Shown: one piece after another, positions 6,562-14,008 of the stretch
Numbering within the stretch: the first letter of the stretch is position 1
Layout: each line of letters begins with the position of its first letter
NCBI GenBank assembly: GCA_004376575.1
Contig: SOJN01000038.1
Coordinates: forward strand, 1 to 48,081
Length of the DNA stretch: 48,081 bases
DNA from: a candidate division TA06 bacterium
GTDB lineage: Bacteria; Hydrothermota; DG-26; E44-bin18
Direction: 5' to 3'
Notes under the pieces: model-generated
The model's input: only the letters and a program-made list of their open reading frames with translations
Database searches by the model: none
What the model was told of the DNA's origin: nothing
Position numbers and translations under genes: made by a program

Positions 6562-7179
6562 ATGAATCGTCAAATCGCACTGTCTTTCAGTCTTGCGCTT
6601 CTCCTGATTCTGGGGTGCAGCCCGAAGGTGATGGTCCCTCCAAGAATCGATCTGGGAGAATACGGTGCTATAGGTCTGGTCAATTTTACGTCGAACGCTG
6701 AGGGGAACCTGGATGAGTATGCGACACAGAAGTTCCTTGAGATGGTGAGCGAGTCGCAGCCGAGAGCACGGTTCATAGAGCTTGGGAGCCAGAAGAAGCT
6801 GCTTGAGTCAATAGGGCGGGATGAGATGGATCGTGCAGCAGTTCAGGAAATCGGAGAGAAGCACAATCTGAGCGCGGTCATTTTTGGTGACCTGTATGTT
6901 GGCGATGTCGAACCGAAGATCAGGTTCAGTTTCGATTTCCTGCCGGCTAGCGTCGAGGCTGAGGTGGACGCTTCGATGAAGGCGAAGTTGGTGGATACGA
7001 AGGACGGCGCGACTGTATGGACTGCTTCAGCACGCGACAAGAATACTGTCGCTCATGTCAGCGTATTTTCTTCTGGCGGTTTCATTTTTGACGCAGAGGA
7101 CCCCGATGAGGCATACGGAGATCTGGTCGAGTCGTTGGTCAAGGAAGTATCGAGGGACCTACGGGTAACATACAAATAG
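6562..7179 (+). CDS. Putative lipoprotein (205 aa)
   Basis: The start is ATG 6562, because GGAGG sits 6 nt upstream and the product then begins with a compact lipoprotein signal (LILGC at residues 14-18). The mature part has YGAIGLVNFTSN, then a helix-rich AATQKF/LLESIGRDEM segment, SAVIFGDLYVGDV and VDTKDGATVWTASARDKN. This arrangement recalls CsgG- or GNA1162-like periplasmic alpha-beta lipoproteins that report on a variable-substrate complex, but the resemblance is weak and no function is assigned. It follows the aminopeptidase by 61 bp and ends before a strong hairpin at 7243-7272. Confidence 0.7.
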   Translation: MNRQIALSFSLALLLILGCSPKVMVPPRIDLGEYGAIGLVNFTSNAEGNLDEYATQKFLEMVSESQPRARFIELGSQKKLLESIGRDEMDRAAVQEIGEKHNLSAVIFGDLYVGDVEPKIRFSFDFLPASVEAEVDASMKAKLVDTKDGATVWTASARDKNTVAHVSVFSSGGFIFDAEDPDEAYGDLVESLVKEVSRDLRVTYK

Positions 7180-7242
7180 AAACATAAAGAAAATCACAAA
7201 TTACGAATTACCAAGTACAAGACGAAATATGAATTCACATAG

Positions 7243-7272
7243 CAAGGCCCCGGTCTGCTGACCGGAGCCTTG
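7243..7272. terminator. Bidirectional hairpin between convergent genes
   Basis: CAAGG-cc-CCGGTC-tgct-GACCGG-ag-CCTTG makes a strong stem between the convergent ends of the genes at 7179 and 7299. GTCGTTTCT follows on the plus strand, giving only a modest T content. Confidence 0.6.
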
Positions 7273-7298
7273 GTCGTTTCTGGGAAATCACGCGAGCA

Positions 7299-7847
7299 TC
7301 AAGGGGAGTAGGGCATGTTCCAGTTTGGTATGAAGTCATAGTCAGTTCTGCCTTGATATACTTGATGGGCAAGTTCAGGATGTGGGCCGCCGTCAAAGTA
7401 GAATGTAAGCATGGGCCTGTGGTGGAGCCACACGACCTTACTCGGGTGTTGCGCGCCGTCTGAAACGCGGACGAATTCGTGATAATGGACATAGCCTTTC
7501 TCTGAGTAGTCTTTTGCTTTATCCATTGACCACGTATCTATGATGGCACGAACGTTGAACAGAAGAATGCCATCGTCCTCCTGTGTTGCCCACCAACTGG
7601 AAGCGCCGAACGGTCCGGTATTGTAATGCTTCCCGACCATCCTGTTCATTCCAGCCATTCTCCACCAGTGTCCCGGAATGTCGCTTGCGCCGTTGGGTCC
7701 GTCCGGAGGTCCAGCCAAATAGTAATCCTCGCCATCGAGTTTGACAACGATCCCGTGCACGAATCCTTTGCCTTTGGCGAGGGCTGCTGCTCCTGACAAC
7801 CCAATAACGAGAAGTATACCCAGGGCAATGTAACCGAGCTTTTTCAC
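7299..7847 (-). CDS. Secreted protein of unknown function (182 aa)
   Basis: The GTG start is preceded by AGAGGTAG. Residues 1-24 form a clear Sec signal (LGILLVIGLSGAAALA). The mature part is rich in Trp, His, Tyr and Gly (GHWWRMAGMNRMVG, SSWWATQEDDG, YVHYHEFVRV, VVWLHHRPMLTFYFDGGPHPELAH), consistent with a compact all-beta periplasmic protein that might bind a metal through the His clusters. I do not recognise the family. It has its own promoter (7969-7996) and an unusually long leader of about 115 nt containing a CCCTGGT/ACCAGGG hairpin. Confidence 0.75.
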   Translation of the reverse strand: MKKLGYIALGILLVIGLSGAAALAKGKGFVHGIVVKLDGEDYYLAGPPDGPNGASDIPGHWWRMAGMNRMVGKHYNTGPFGASSWWATQEDDGILLFNVRAIIDTWSMDKAKDYSEKGYVHYHEFVRVSDGAQHPSKVVWLHHRPMLTFYFDGGPHPELAHQVYQGRTDYDFIPNWNMPYSP

Positions 7848-7968
7848 GATGCTACCTCTACTGTTGATTTTCCAAACCTATCCCTGGTGATGCAAATGAC
7901 CAGGGGCTTCCGACTGCGTGCTCCAAAACTAAGAATTCTCGCCTCCTTTCCTATATGGGTTGAGCCAC

Positions 7969-7996
7969 AAAATATGTAGATTTAGAAATTTGTCAA
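7969..7996 (-). promoter_or_regulatory. Promoter of secreted protein gene, long leader
   Basis: TTGACA (7991-7996), a 16-bp spacer and TATTTT (7969-7974). The leader from about 7962 to 7848 includes an early GGAAAGGAGG not followed by an ATG, GTG or TTG start at usual spacing, then the hairpin CCCTGGT...ACCAGGG. Confidence 0.65.
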
Positions 7997-8073
7997 GTCC
8001 CGTGATAGGTTTCAATACGATTTTTTCTATTTTTTTGACAAAGGCTTTCTTCAATGGTTTTCTTGGGATACGT

Positions 8074-8146
8074 GAGAAGCGTAGCTTCTCAGTCCCTGTC
8101 GTTTTCACCCGCGGCCTACCCCATCAGGGGAGCTCGTGAGACGAGC
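8074..8146. repeat. Two intergenic hairpins
   Basis: GAGAAGC-gta-GCTTCTC (8074-8090) and GCTCGT-gag-ACGAGC (8132-8146) lie in the 450-bp gene-free stretch 7848-8300. The second is shared with 1257-1271. No gene is seen around them apart from the two divergent promoters. Confidence 0.6.
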
Positions 8147-8194
8147 CGGGAAGGGAGGTCTTTGGGTTGGGAGCCTGTTATGTGGGGAAGAGCG

Positions 8195-8222
8195 TTGACA
8201 CAGCGCAAAAAGCACGTAGAAT
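8195..8222 (+). promoter_or_regulatory. Promoter of DUF3887-like lipoprotein gene
   Basis: TTGACA (8195-8200), a 16-bp spacer and TAGAAT (8217-8222), about 70 nt before the chosen start. Confidence 0.65.
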
Positions 8223-8300
8223 ATCCTTACGTTTTTGAGGGTTTGTATTCCAGTCCGATCGCAGATAGAGGCTTTTGATCCAAAACGCAAGGAGGATGAA

Positions 8301-8750
8301 TTGAAGAGCGCCATGATTGCCGCTTGCCTGATATGTCTAGCCGCCCTTGCCGTTGGAGGATGCAGTTCACCATTTCGGAGGTTGCCTGAGTCAGAGGTAG
8401 ATGCCGGAATGAAATTAGTCGCTGAGCGTGTTGCGACAAAAATCCTCGAGTCGGAGAGAGATGGGCTGTTTGAGCCTCTGGGTGATGAGGCCACAGCCGC
8501 TGTGCGTTCAGGTCTAACACCGGAAGTACAAAAGGAATCTTACGAAAGCATCAAAGGCATGTATGGTGACTTTCAGTCCATGGAGTACGCGGAGACCTGG
8601 GTCCCTACAGATGGTTCTTTGCTTGTTATCTATCGCTTCAGAGGGCGCTTCTCCAAAAGTGACGCAAGACCGGAAATTCGGGTTGTGATGGATGGGGAAG
8701 GAAAATTGGCAGGCCTATGGCTTAAGCCGTGGAAGTCCAGAATTCAATAG
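8301..8750 (+). CDS. DUF3887-like lipoprotein (149 aa)
   Basis: TTG 8301 is chosen because GGAGG ends 5 nt before it; ATG 8313 is the alternative. Either start leads into a lipoprotein signal ending in VGGCSS. The mature domain has a helical start (VAERVATKILESERDGLFEPLGDE), a kinked helix TPEVQKESYESIKGMYGDF and three beta strands (YAETWVPTDGSLLVIYRFRG, EIRVVMDGEGKLAGLWLKPW), the NTF2-like pattern of DUF3887. It is probably anchored in the periplasm. No function is known. It stands alone, and 8751-8963 downstream holds only a hairpin repeat. Confidence 0.7.
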   Translation: MKSAMIAACLICLAALAVGGCSSPFRRLPESEVDAGMKLVAERVATKILESERDGLFEPLGDEATAAVRSGLTPEVQKESYESIKGMYGDFQSMEYAETWVPTDGSLLVIYRFRGRFSKSDARPEIRVVMDGEGKLAGLWLKPWKSRIQ

Positions 8751-8821
8751 ACTTATCCTGTGATTCAGAATTGATAAGGATCCTCTCCGGAACGCGGTCC
8801 TGAACTATCCATAGCGAATTT

Positions 8822-8854
8822 CTGTGGGAGGCGTAATGCCTTACGCTCCTACAG
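8822..8854. repeat. Hairpin repeat
   Basis: CTGTGGGAGGCGTAA-tgcc-TTACGCTCCTACAG, one mismatch and one bulge. It resembles the common TGTAGGAGCG...-type intergenic repeats. Confidence 0.55.
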
Positions 8855-8963
8855 ACTTTGACCCCGGGGCGCGAAGAATGCTGGAAGCTGTTCTATGGCG
8901 TCGTGCTAGAAGATCTCAAAAGGCAGGGGAAGGTAGTGGAATGGAGTTAGTGTACGTGGTTTG

Positions 8964-9416
8964 TTATTCCATGGTGGATGCCCAACAGTGCTCTTTTTTT
9001 GAGGATAGCCATCCCGGCAGTAACAATCGGAGTGATGAAGGCTCAAGCTTTGAATCGCCTAACCGCTCAAGAGGGTACCAGATGAATTCGAGTTTGCTCT
9101 CCTTTGAAGGCACAGGAAGCCTGTGGTCAATATCAGAAACTGAGATAGAAAAAACAAGATTGATCTCGTGGCTAATTCCACCGGCTTCGTCCCATGCGTG
9201 TTCAATGGTGCCAAGATATCTCTCTACTTCTGCATCCAGATCCGTCTCTTCCTTGATCTCACGAATGAGTGCGTCTCTGGCTGGCTCCCCTTTTGTGATG
9301 TGGCCTCCTGGCAGGAATGTGTTGGCTTTTCCTATGGCGTGTGCAAGAAGGATGTGATTGCCTGACACCAGTACGCCTCTTACTATTACATCTATTGCCT
9401 GGTCAATCTGGGCCAA
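8964..9416 (-). CDS. Nudix hydrolase (150 aa)
   Basis: The Nudix box is complete: G-HITKG-E-PARDALI-REIKEET-DL (residues 38-60), with the metal-binding REIKEE glutamates. This is the usual size of a single-domain Nudix enzyme, which hydrolyses nucleoside diphosphate derivatives; the exact substrate is not readable. Its start lies inside the end of the alcohol dehydrogenase gene (14-bp overlap), so the two are translationally coupled and probably transcribed from the promoter at 10417-10445. The pairing with an alcohol dehydrogenase might suggest NAD(P)H or damaged-nucleotide clean-up, but that is inference. Confidence 0.88.
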   Translation of the reverse strand: MAQIDQAIDVIVRGVLVSGNHILLAHAIGKANTFLPGGHITKGEPARDALIREIKEETDLDAEVERYLGTIEHAWDEAGGISHEINLVFSISVSDIDHRLPVPSKESKLEFIWYPLERLGDSKLEPSSLRLLLPGWLSSKKEHCWASTME

Positions 9417-10407
9417 TTTCCAGTACTCCTGCTCCTTTTATCTCGCTCCGCTTCAGCATCTGAAGCGCTTTATTTGCATCCTCCAGAGGAAAACTCTGCA
9501 CCTCCGTTCTGATCGGTATTTCGCCTGCGTACCGAAGAAGTTCGCGCGCATCCTCCCTTGTGCTTGCGGTGACGCTGCGTATGGTACGCTCATCGTAAAG
9601 AAGTTTGTAGTCAGTTTCAGGTATTGGAGTCATGTATATTCCTGCGAGAGCAAGGGTGGCACCCTTGTCCATGACTCTGAGCGCGTCCAGCACGAGATGT
9701 CCTGCAGGCGCAAATATGATTGCACTCTGGATACTGTCAGGGGGATTGTCCTCTGCCTTCCCCACCCATGCTGCCCCTAGCTCAGTGGCAAGATCTCGAT
9801 GCTCCTTGCTTCGAGTGAACACAGAGACTTCGCATCCCCAATGGCGGGCGATCTGGATTGTGACATGTGCGGAAGCACCGAAACCATAGAGTCCTAACCT
9901 CTGTCCGGGTTTGACCTCACTCAGTCTCAATGCTCTAAATCCAATGATTCCGGCACAGAGAAGAGGAGCCGCGGCAGTGTCACTAAAACTTTTTGGTATT
10001 GGGTATGCGAAGGCTTCCTTAGCCACTGCATATTCAGCATAGCCGCCGTCCACGTGGTATCCAGTAAACTGGGCATTCACGCAGAGATTCTCCAGCCCCC
10101 TTTTGCAGTAGTCGCACTCTCCGCAAGTGCAGGAGAGCCAGGGTACTCCCACTCTGTCTCCCTTCTTGAAGGTCGAGGTTTCGGGCCCGAGGCCTTCCAC
10201 CAGTCCCACAATTTGGTGCCCCGGTATGAGAGGGAGTCTGGGTAGATCAAGTTCCCCTTCTAAGGTATGAAGGTCGGTATGGCATATTCCACATGCCTTT
10301 AATCTTATGAGTATCTCCCCCTTGCCAGGCTTTGGTCTTTCAACATCCTCAAGTCTGAGTGGATTCTCTTCGATCGGCCCAGGCGTGTTCAGCACCATCG
10401 CCTTCAT
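9403..10407 (-). CDS. Zinc-dependent alcohol dehydrogenase
   Basis: A medium-chain dehydrogenase of about 334 residues. The catalytic zinc site is CGICHTDLH with GHQIVG. The structural zinc site has four Cys in CTCGECDYCKRGLENLC. The cofactor Rossmann fold is LGLYGFGASAHVTIQIARHWG. The sequence is closest in style to AdhP/AdhA-like ethanol and other primary-alcohol dehydrogenases. I place the start at ATG 10407 (MKAMVLN) because the promoter -10 box ends only 9 nt upstream and nothing upstream of it would be transcribed, so the message is probably leaderless. It is coupled to the Nudix gene downstream. Confidence 0.92.
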   Translation of the reverse strand: MKAMVLNTPGPIEENPLRLEDVERPKPGKGEILIRLKACGICHTDLHTLEGELDLPRLPLIPGHQIVGLVEGLGPETSTFKKGDRVGVPWLSCTCGECDYCKRGLENLCVNAQFTGYHVDGGYAEYAVAKEAFAYPIPKSFSDTAAAPLLCAGIIGFRALRLSEVKPGQRLGLYGFGASAHVTIQIARHWGCEVSVFTRSKEHRDLATELGAAWVGKAEDNPPDSIQSAIIFAPAGHLVLDALRVMDKGATLALAGIYMTPIPETDYKLLYDERTIRSVTASTREDARELLRYAGEIPIRTEVQSFPLEDANKALQMLKRSEIKGAGVLEIGPD

Positions 10408-10416
10408 AACGTAAAT

Positions 10417-10445
10417 AGAGTATTGCATCGATAGTGACTAGTCAA
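10417..10445 (-). promoter_or_regulatory. Promoter of adh-nudix, leaderless geometry
   Basis: TTGACT (10440-10445), a 17-bp spacer and TACTCT (10417-10422). The ATG at 10407 begins 9 nt after the -10 box, so transcription should start within a few bases of the start codon. Confidence 0.75.
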
Positions 10446-10504
10446 GAGATTCTCACGCTGCACGCTCTACGATAGCAGTCAGCTCTCAGCTTCCAACAAC
10501 CCAA

Positions 10505-10698
10505 AACCTCTGAACCACAGATTAGCACAGATTATCACAAGATTCTTTTTCTGGTTCGGGTTCAGCCATGAGGATATGGTTTGAATCCGTGTCAATCTCG
10601 TGTAATCTGTGGTTACAAGTGTTTTCAATTTCGCAATTTCGTGGTTTCGTAATCTCGTATTTTGTGTCAGGATCTTGTGTAATCTTGTGGTTGCAATC
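10505..10698. repeat. ACCACAGATTA palindromic repeat, copy 1
   Basis: The left arm (CTGAACCACAGATTAGCACA, from 10510) and right arm (GTGTAATCTGTGGTTACAAG, to 10619) are imperfect inverses about 40 bp apart. A second right-arm-like piece (AATCTTGTGGTTGCAATC) ends near 10698. Copies lie at 16038-16146 and 39915-40160. No coding content is seen. Confidence 0.8.
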
Positions 10699-10730
10699 CA
10701 TGACGTACAGCGACGGATGGGTGGAAGGGC

Positions 10731-10759
10731 TTGACTGCCAGGTGAGGGAGCGGTAACAT
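10731..10759 (+). promoter_or_regulatory. Promoter of radical SAM gene
   Basis: TTGACT (10731-10736), a 17-bp spacer and TAACAT (10754-10759). The leader is about 15 nt with a GAGAGAGG site. Confidence 0.7.
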
Positions 10760-10779
10760 AGTGAGAGAGAGGCGAAAAA

Positions 10780-11655
10780 GTGAGATTCAAGGGAATGATA
10801 ATAAGACCTCCAAGTGAGGCTGATAGCTACCTCCTTCAAATAACCTACGGATGTTCGCACAACAAGTGCACATTCTGTCCTACGTACCTGGACAAAAAGT
10901 TTGGCGTCAGGCCACCAGAGGAGGTCTTTGAGGATATTGAGCTTGCCTCCAATAGTTACCCTCAAACTCGACGGGTCTTTCTTTGCGATGGAAACGCTCT
11001 TGTACTCCAGAACAGACGGCTCATGCCAATACTCGAAAGAATCTACACAGCATTTCCCAGTCTGCAAAGGGTGGGCATCTATGCCAATGCGCGTGATATA
11101 TTGAGAAAGAGCATGGAGGAACTGGAGGAACTCAGGGAGAAGAAGCTTGACCTGATATACATGGGGCTTGAGAGTGGTAGCGATGAGGTTCTTCGGAAGG
11201 TGAAGAAGGGTTCGACTGTCAGGGAGATCATAGACTCCGTGAAAAAAGCGAGGCGCGCCGGAATAAAGGTTTCGGTCATAGGCTTGTTGGGTCTGGGGGG
11301 AAAGACACTATCACACGAACACGCAGTCAAGACAGGAAAAGCGGTGAGTGAGATGGATCCACTCTACTTCTCCTTGCTGTCGTTAATGCTTGTGCCTGGA
11401 ACTGAGCTCCACACCGAGTGGGAGAGGGGTGAGTTTGAGATGCCAGAACCCATAGAGCTCCTGCAGGAGATGAAGATAATAATTGATAACCTTGAGGGTT
11501 TGAGCGGGTGCATCTTCAGAACGAATCATGCTTCCAACTACCTACCCCTGGCCGGAAGGCTTCCTCGGGACAGAGAGAAACTGCTTGCTACGATTGATAG
11601 TGCGGTTTCCCAGGGAGAATCGGCTCTGAGGCCGGAAAGCTGGCGAGCACTTTGA
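10780..11655 (+). CDS. Radical SAM protein (291 aa)
   Basis: The [4Fe-4S] ligands are in CSHNKCTFC (residues 25-33), a CX4CX2C spacing seen in the Elp3/MiaB/NifB-like COG1032 group. RVGIYANARDI and the IYMGLESGSDEVLRKVKKG segment are typical SAM-contacting strands, followed by a GLLGLGGK loop. No cobalamin-binding N-terminus or TRAM domain is present, so it is a minimal enzyme of unknown substrate. The start is GTG after a GAGAGAGGC purine stretch. The radical needs cytoplasmic reductant; no partner gene is adjacent. It converges on the lysine-rich gene across the hairpin at 11672-11700. Confidence 0.85.
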   Translation: MRFKGMIIRPPSEADSYLLQITYGCSHNKCTFCPTYLDKKFGVRPPEEVFEDIELASNSYPQTRRVFLCDGNALVLQNRRLMPILERIYTAFPSLQRVGIYANARDILRKSMEELEELREKKLDLIYMGLESGSDEVLRKVKKGSTVREIIDSVKKARRAGIKVSVIGLLGLGGKTLSHEHAVKTGKAVSEMDPLYFSLLSLMLVPGTELHTEWERGEFEMPEPIELLQEMKIIIDNLEGLSGCIFRTNHASNYLPLAGRLPRDREKLLATIDSAVSQGESALRPESWRAL

Positions 11656-11671
11656 CATTTCTGATGAAAAA

Positions 11672-11700
11672 TAAACGGCACCCATATGGGGCGCCGTTTA
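11672..11700 (-). terminator. Intrinsic terminator, best for the lysine-rich gene
   Basis: The stem TAAACGGC-CCC / GGG-GCCGTTTA has an ATAT loop. On the minus strand it is followed by TTTTT, making it a good terminator for the 11749-11964 gene. The same stem lacks a T-run on the plus strand but sits 17 bp after the radical SAM stop. Confidence 0.8.
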
Positions 11701-11748
11701 TCTCGCAAGGTTGAAAAGAGGAAGGCTTGAAACAGCGCGTCTCAAGAC

Positions 11749-11964
11749 CTACCAATATGTTTTCTTCTTCCTTCTGGCTGCTGTTTTTCTTTTCTTCTTT
11801 TTCTTTGCTGTCTTCTTTTTCGGTTTTGCAGCGGCCTTCATCGATTTTTCTAGTTTCTTCACAGCGAACTTGGTCTTTTTCAGTTCTCTCTCAAGGCCGG
11901 TTGCCTTTTTTTTCTTCACCTTGATCATGTACTTGATCTGTGCAGCGGTCTTCTTCCTGGCCAT
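11749..11964 (-). CDS. Lysine-rich histone-H1-like protein (71 aa)
   Basis: The start is ATG 11964 (MARKKTAAQIKYM), preceded by GGAGGAGG; a GTG 15 nt upstream is the alternative. The N-terminal half predicts a helix (IKYMIKVKKKKATGLERELKKTKFAVKKLEKSM) able to coil. The tail is Lys/Arg/Ala (PKKKTAKKKKKRKTAARRKKKTYW), about half of it basic. Such proteins usually bind DNA or RNA non-specifically, like bacterial Hc1/AlgP-type tails. The coding strand therefore contains long AAG/AAA runs, which could favour frameshifts. It stands alone with its own terminator. An attenuator-like RNA may precede it (12102-12168). Confidence 0.75.
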   Translation of the reverse strand: MARKKTAAQIKYMIKVKKKKATGLERELKKTKFAVKKLEKSMKAAAKPKKKTAKKKKKRKTAARRKKKTYW

Positions 11965-12101
11965 GAGGTCCTCCTCCACTAGGTTTTGTATCCCACCGAG
12001 GTCAGGCGTGAATGCCCAACCTCATCCCTCCAACACCTCTTGAACCTCTTCAATAATAAGACAATCCACCTCCCTTCCTTCCAACCCCAGCGAAACAACA
12101 C

Positions 12102-12168
12102 AAAAAAGAAAGGAACCCCCCGAGGTTCCTTCGTGAAAGGTTCCCTTCAACATAGGATTCCTAGACAC
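12102..12168 (-). ncRNA. Putative small RNA or attenuated leader
   Basis: On the minus strand a TTGCAA-17-TAAAAT promoter (12175-12203) is followed about 40-60 nt later by a strong terminator: AAGGAACC-tcgggg-GGTTCCTT then TTCTTTTTT (12102-12131). No start codon with a ribosome site lies between. The product would be a structured RNA of about 65 nt. It could equally be an attenuator ahead of the lysine-rich gene 140 nt further on. The remaining sequence 11980-12101 shows nothing recognisable. Confidence 0.35.
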
Positions 12169-12227
12169 ATCTGTATTTTAGTGCGTTAAGGTTATGATTG
12201 CAACAGGAAATTACACAGTCATAAGAA

Positions 12228-12375
12228 AGAATTCCAATAACCAAGCACCAAATTACAAACAAATTCCAATGACAAAATCTCGAGCTCCAAACCGGAGCCG
12301 TCATCTGTTTGGAATTTGCGTCATTGGTTATTGGTCATTATTTGGAATCTGGTGCTTGGAATTCGTGATTTGGCC
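12228..12375. repeat. CCAAGCACCAAATTAC long palindrome, copy 1
   Basis: The left half begins AATTCCAATAACCAAGCACC. The right half is its imperfect inverse, ending TGGTGCTTGGAATTCGTGAT. It forms a hairpin of about 145 bp. The copy at 13228-13370 shares the first 50 bp almost exactly, and the two flank the HAD gene. A third, more diverged copy lies at 31909-32065. Confidence 0.85.
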
Positions 12376-12425
12376 CTGGAGTCAGTTCATCCAGCAATGG
12401 GAGAAAAACAAGGAAATCAAATGTG

Positions 12426-12454
12426 TTGAACTGTTATTCAATAAGCACTAGAAT
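12426..12454 (+). promoter_or_regulatory. Promoter of HAD phosphatase gene
   Basis: TTGAAC (12426-12431), a 17-bp spacer and TAGAAT (12449-12454), about 29 nt before ATG 12484. Confidence 0.65.
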
Positions 12455-12483
12455 CACAGCCTTATGATGGTTCATGATTGCAC

Positions 12484-13200
12484 ATGAGGATTGAGATGCT
12501 TGTTCTATTTGACATAGATGGCACACTGTTGAGAAGAGTTCCTCCCGAGGAAAGTGGCCGTAAGGTCTCGGTGAAGGAGGAGGCCTTCATGCATACGCTG
12601 AGGAGATTATGGTCTGTGGATGAAGGGTTCTATACCAGTGTCGTAGGAAGCAACCTCGAAGGAATGACCGACCTGACCATAATGGAGAAGCTGGCCGGAG
12701 GACTGGGGGTTGCGGCTGATCAAGTTCGCAGCCGCACCGAAGAGGTGAAAAAGGTCTTGATAGAAGAATTTGAAAAACTTGTGAAGAAATATGCTCCAAC
12801 CAATGAGTATGTGATTCTGCCCGGAGTAAGGGAGTTGCTTGAAGAACTCAAGGCCCGACAGGCAAAACTTGGGCTGGCAACGGGCAATCTTGAGCACTTC
12901 GCGATGTATAAGATGAGGCTCATGAAGCTGGATCAGTATTTCACTCTGGGAGCCTTCGGGGATCACAGCTTTGAGAGAAGAGAGATTGTGAAGAAGGCTT
13001 TGAGAGAAGGTGCCCAGGAGAAATCGTTTCTCGTTGGGGATACCCCGGCTGATATTGAGGCAGGCCATTCCTGCAATATTGGTGTGATAGCGGTGGTCAC
13101 AGGTAAGCACAGTCTGCAAGAGTTGGAAGCTTGCTCACCAGAACTGCTAGTCAAATCCCTGACCGAAAGAGACCGGATCTTGAGATACCTGGGTTTCTAG
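12484..13200 (+). CDS. HAD-superfamily phosphatase (about 238 aa)
   Basis: Motif I is FDIDGTLL (nucleophile Asp and acid/base Asp). Motif II is the LATGN strand, the motif III Lys lies in REIVKKAL, and motif IV is LVGDTPADIEAG. The helical cap lies between motif I and about residue 100, as in subfamily IA phosphoglycolate-phosphatase-like enzymes. The insert GRKVSVKEEAFMHTLRRLW after motif I is a little longer than in Gph. The substrate is unknown. ATG 12484 and ATG 12496 are both possible; TTG 12478 is less likely. The gene is flanked by two near-identical long palindromes in the same orientation. Confidence 0.85.
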   Translation: MRIEMLVLFDIDGTLLRRVPPEESGRKVSVKEEAFMHTLRRLWSVDEGFYTSVVGSNLEGMTDLTIMEKLAGGLGVAADQVRSRTEEVKKVLIEEFEKLVKKYAPTNEYVILPGVRELLEELKARQAKLGLATGNLEHFAMYKMRLMKLDQYFTLGAFGDHSFERREIVKKALREGAQEKSFLVGDTPADIEAGHSCNIGVIAVVTGKHSLQELEACSPELLVKSLTERDRILRYLGF

Positions 13201-13227
13201 AAAGATTGCCTCTTCTCGTACGCTCGC

Positions 13228-13370
13228 AATTCCAATAACCAAGCACCAAATTACAAACAAATTCGAATGACCAAATCTCAAGCTCCAAACTAGAAGCGCC
13301 CGTTGTTTGGGATTTGGGGCATTGGTTGTTGGTGATTATTTGGAATTCGGTGCTTGGAATTTGTGATTTA
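13228..13370. repeat. CCAAGCACCAAATTAC long palindrome, copy 2
   Basis: It begins AATTCCAATAACCAAGCACC as copy 1 does and ends TGCTTGGAATTTGTGATT. It lies between the convergent HAD and DinB genes, where it could also serve as a bidirectional transcription barrier. 13371-13480 shows nothing further. Confidence 0.85.
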
Positions 13371-13480
13371 AACGTAGACTTAGTTGAGTCAACAGAATCG
13401 GAGAGGAACCAAAAGATTGAATGAAAGCAAGGCCGGAGGCCACTCTGAGTAATTCCTCAGACGTGGAGCCATAGCGTTTT

Positions 13481-14008
13481 CTAGCATGCCCTTTCGTGTT
13501 TGCCTTCAATGAGAGCACGCAGAAGCTGAATCCGTCCGATGTGCAGCGCCGTATGCGCCGTGGTGATGAAAAGCCAGTGAGCCACGCTCAGGCGCTGATC
13601 TGAAGTAGATGGCACCTTGTGAAAATCTTCGTCAGTAAGTGCCCCGATGTACTCGTGACTTCTTTCGCGCACGTCCTTGACCCAGTCGAGAACATCCTGC
13701 ACAGAACCCATCGACTGGCGGATCTTTTCAGTGGCGCACCACTCTGGACCGAAGACCTCGAACTGTTCGGGAATTATTGTAGGTTCAAGGCTCTGAAGAA
13801 ACATTCCTATGTGCGATCGTTCTCTGTGCGCAATGTGTCCCACGTGCCAGAGAATGCAAAGGCTGTTTGGTTCTGGAACCCAGAAGAGTTGTTCCTCGGA
13901 AAGTCCGTCAATCTCCCTGAGCGGGTCTGCATACCAGAAGCCTCTGCCATAGAGAAAGTAGGCAAGATCTTTCCATTCGTGCATGAGTTCCTCCTTCTCG
14001 CTGCTCAT
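13481..14008 (-). CDS. DinB-family four-helix protein (175 aa)
   Basis: A DinB/DUF664-type four-helix bundle. The metal-binding histidines expected for the family are seen in CILWHVGHIAHRERSH and in TTAHTALHIGRI. Members include thiol S-transferases such as bacillithiol transferases, and many are of unknown function. The start MSSEKEELMHEW at 14008 overlaps the stop of the esterase gene (TAATG), with GAGAAG just upstream; a second ATG at 14023 is possible. The overlap implies translational coupling with the upstream hydrolase, suggesting a shared, perhaps detoxifying, role. Confidence 0.8.
   Translation of the reverse strand: MSSEKEELMHEWKDLAYFLYGRGFWYADPLREIDGLSEEQLFWVPEPNSLCILWHVGHIAHRERSHIGMFLQSLEPTIIPEQFEVFGPEWCATEKIRQSMGSVQDVLDWVKDVRERSHEYIGALTDEDFHKVPSTSDQRLSVAHWLFITTAHTALHIGRIQLLRALIEGKHERAC

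Noticed and set aside
8824-9357. 177-codon plus-strand ORF
   Set aside because: Antisense to a Nudix gene with an intact catalytic box; no start signal.
9358-9780. 140-codon plus-strand ORF
   Set aside because: Antisense to the alcohol dehydrogenase; Cys/Pro-rich shadow translation.
10522-11067. 181-codon minus-strand ORF
   Set aside because: Runs across a palindromic repeat and antisense to the radical SAM gene; composition unlike a protein.
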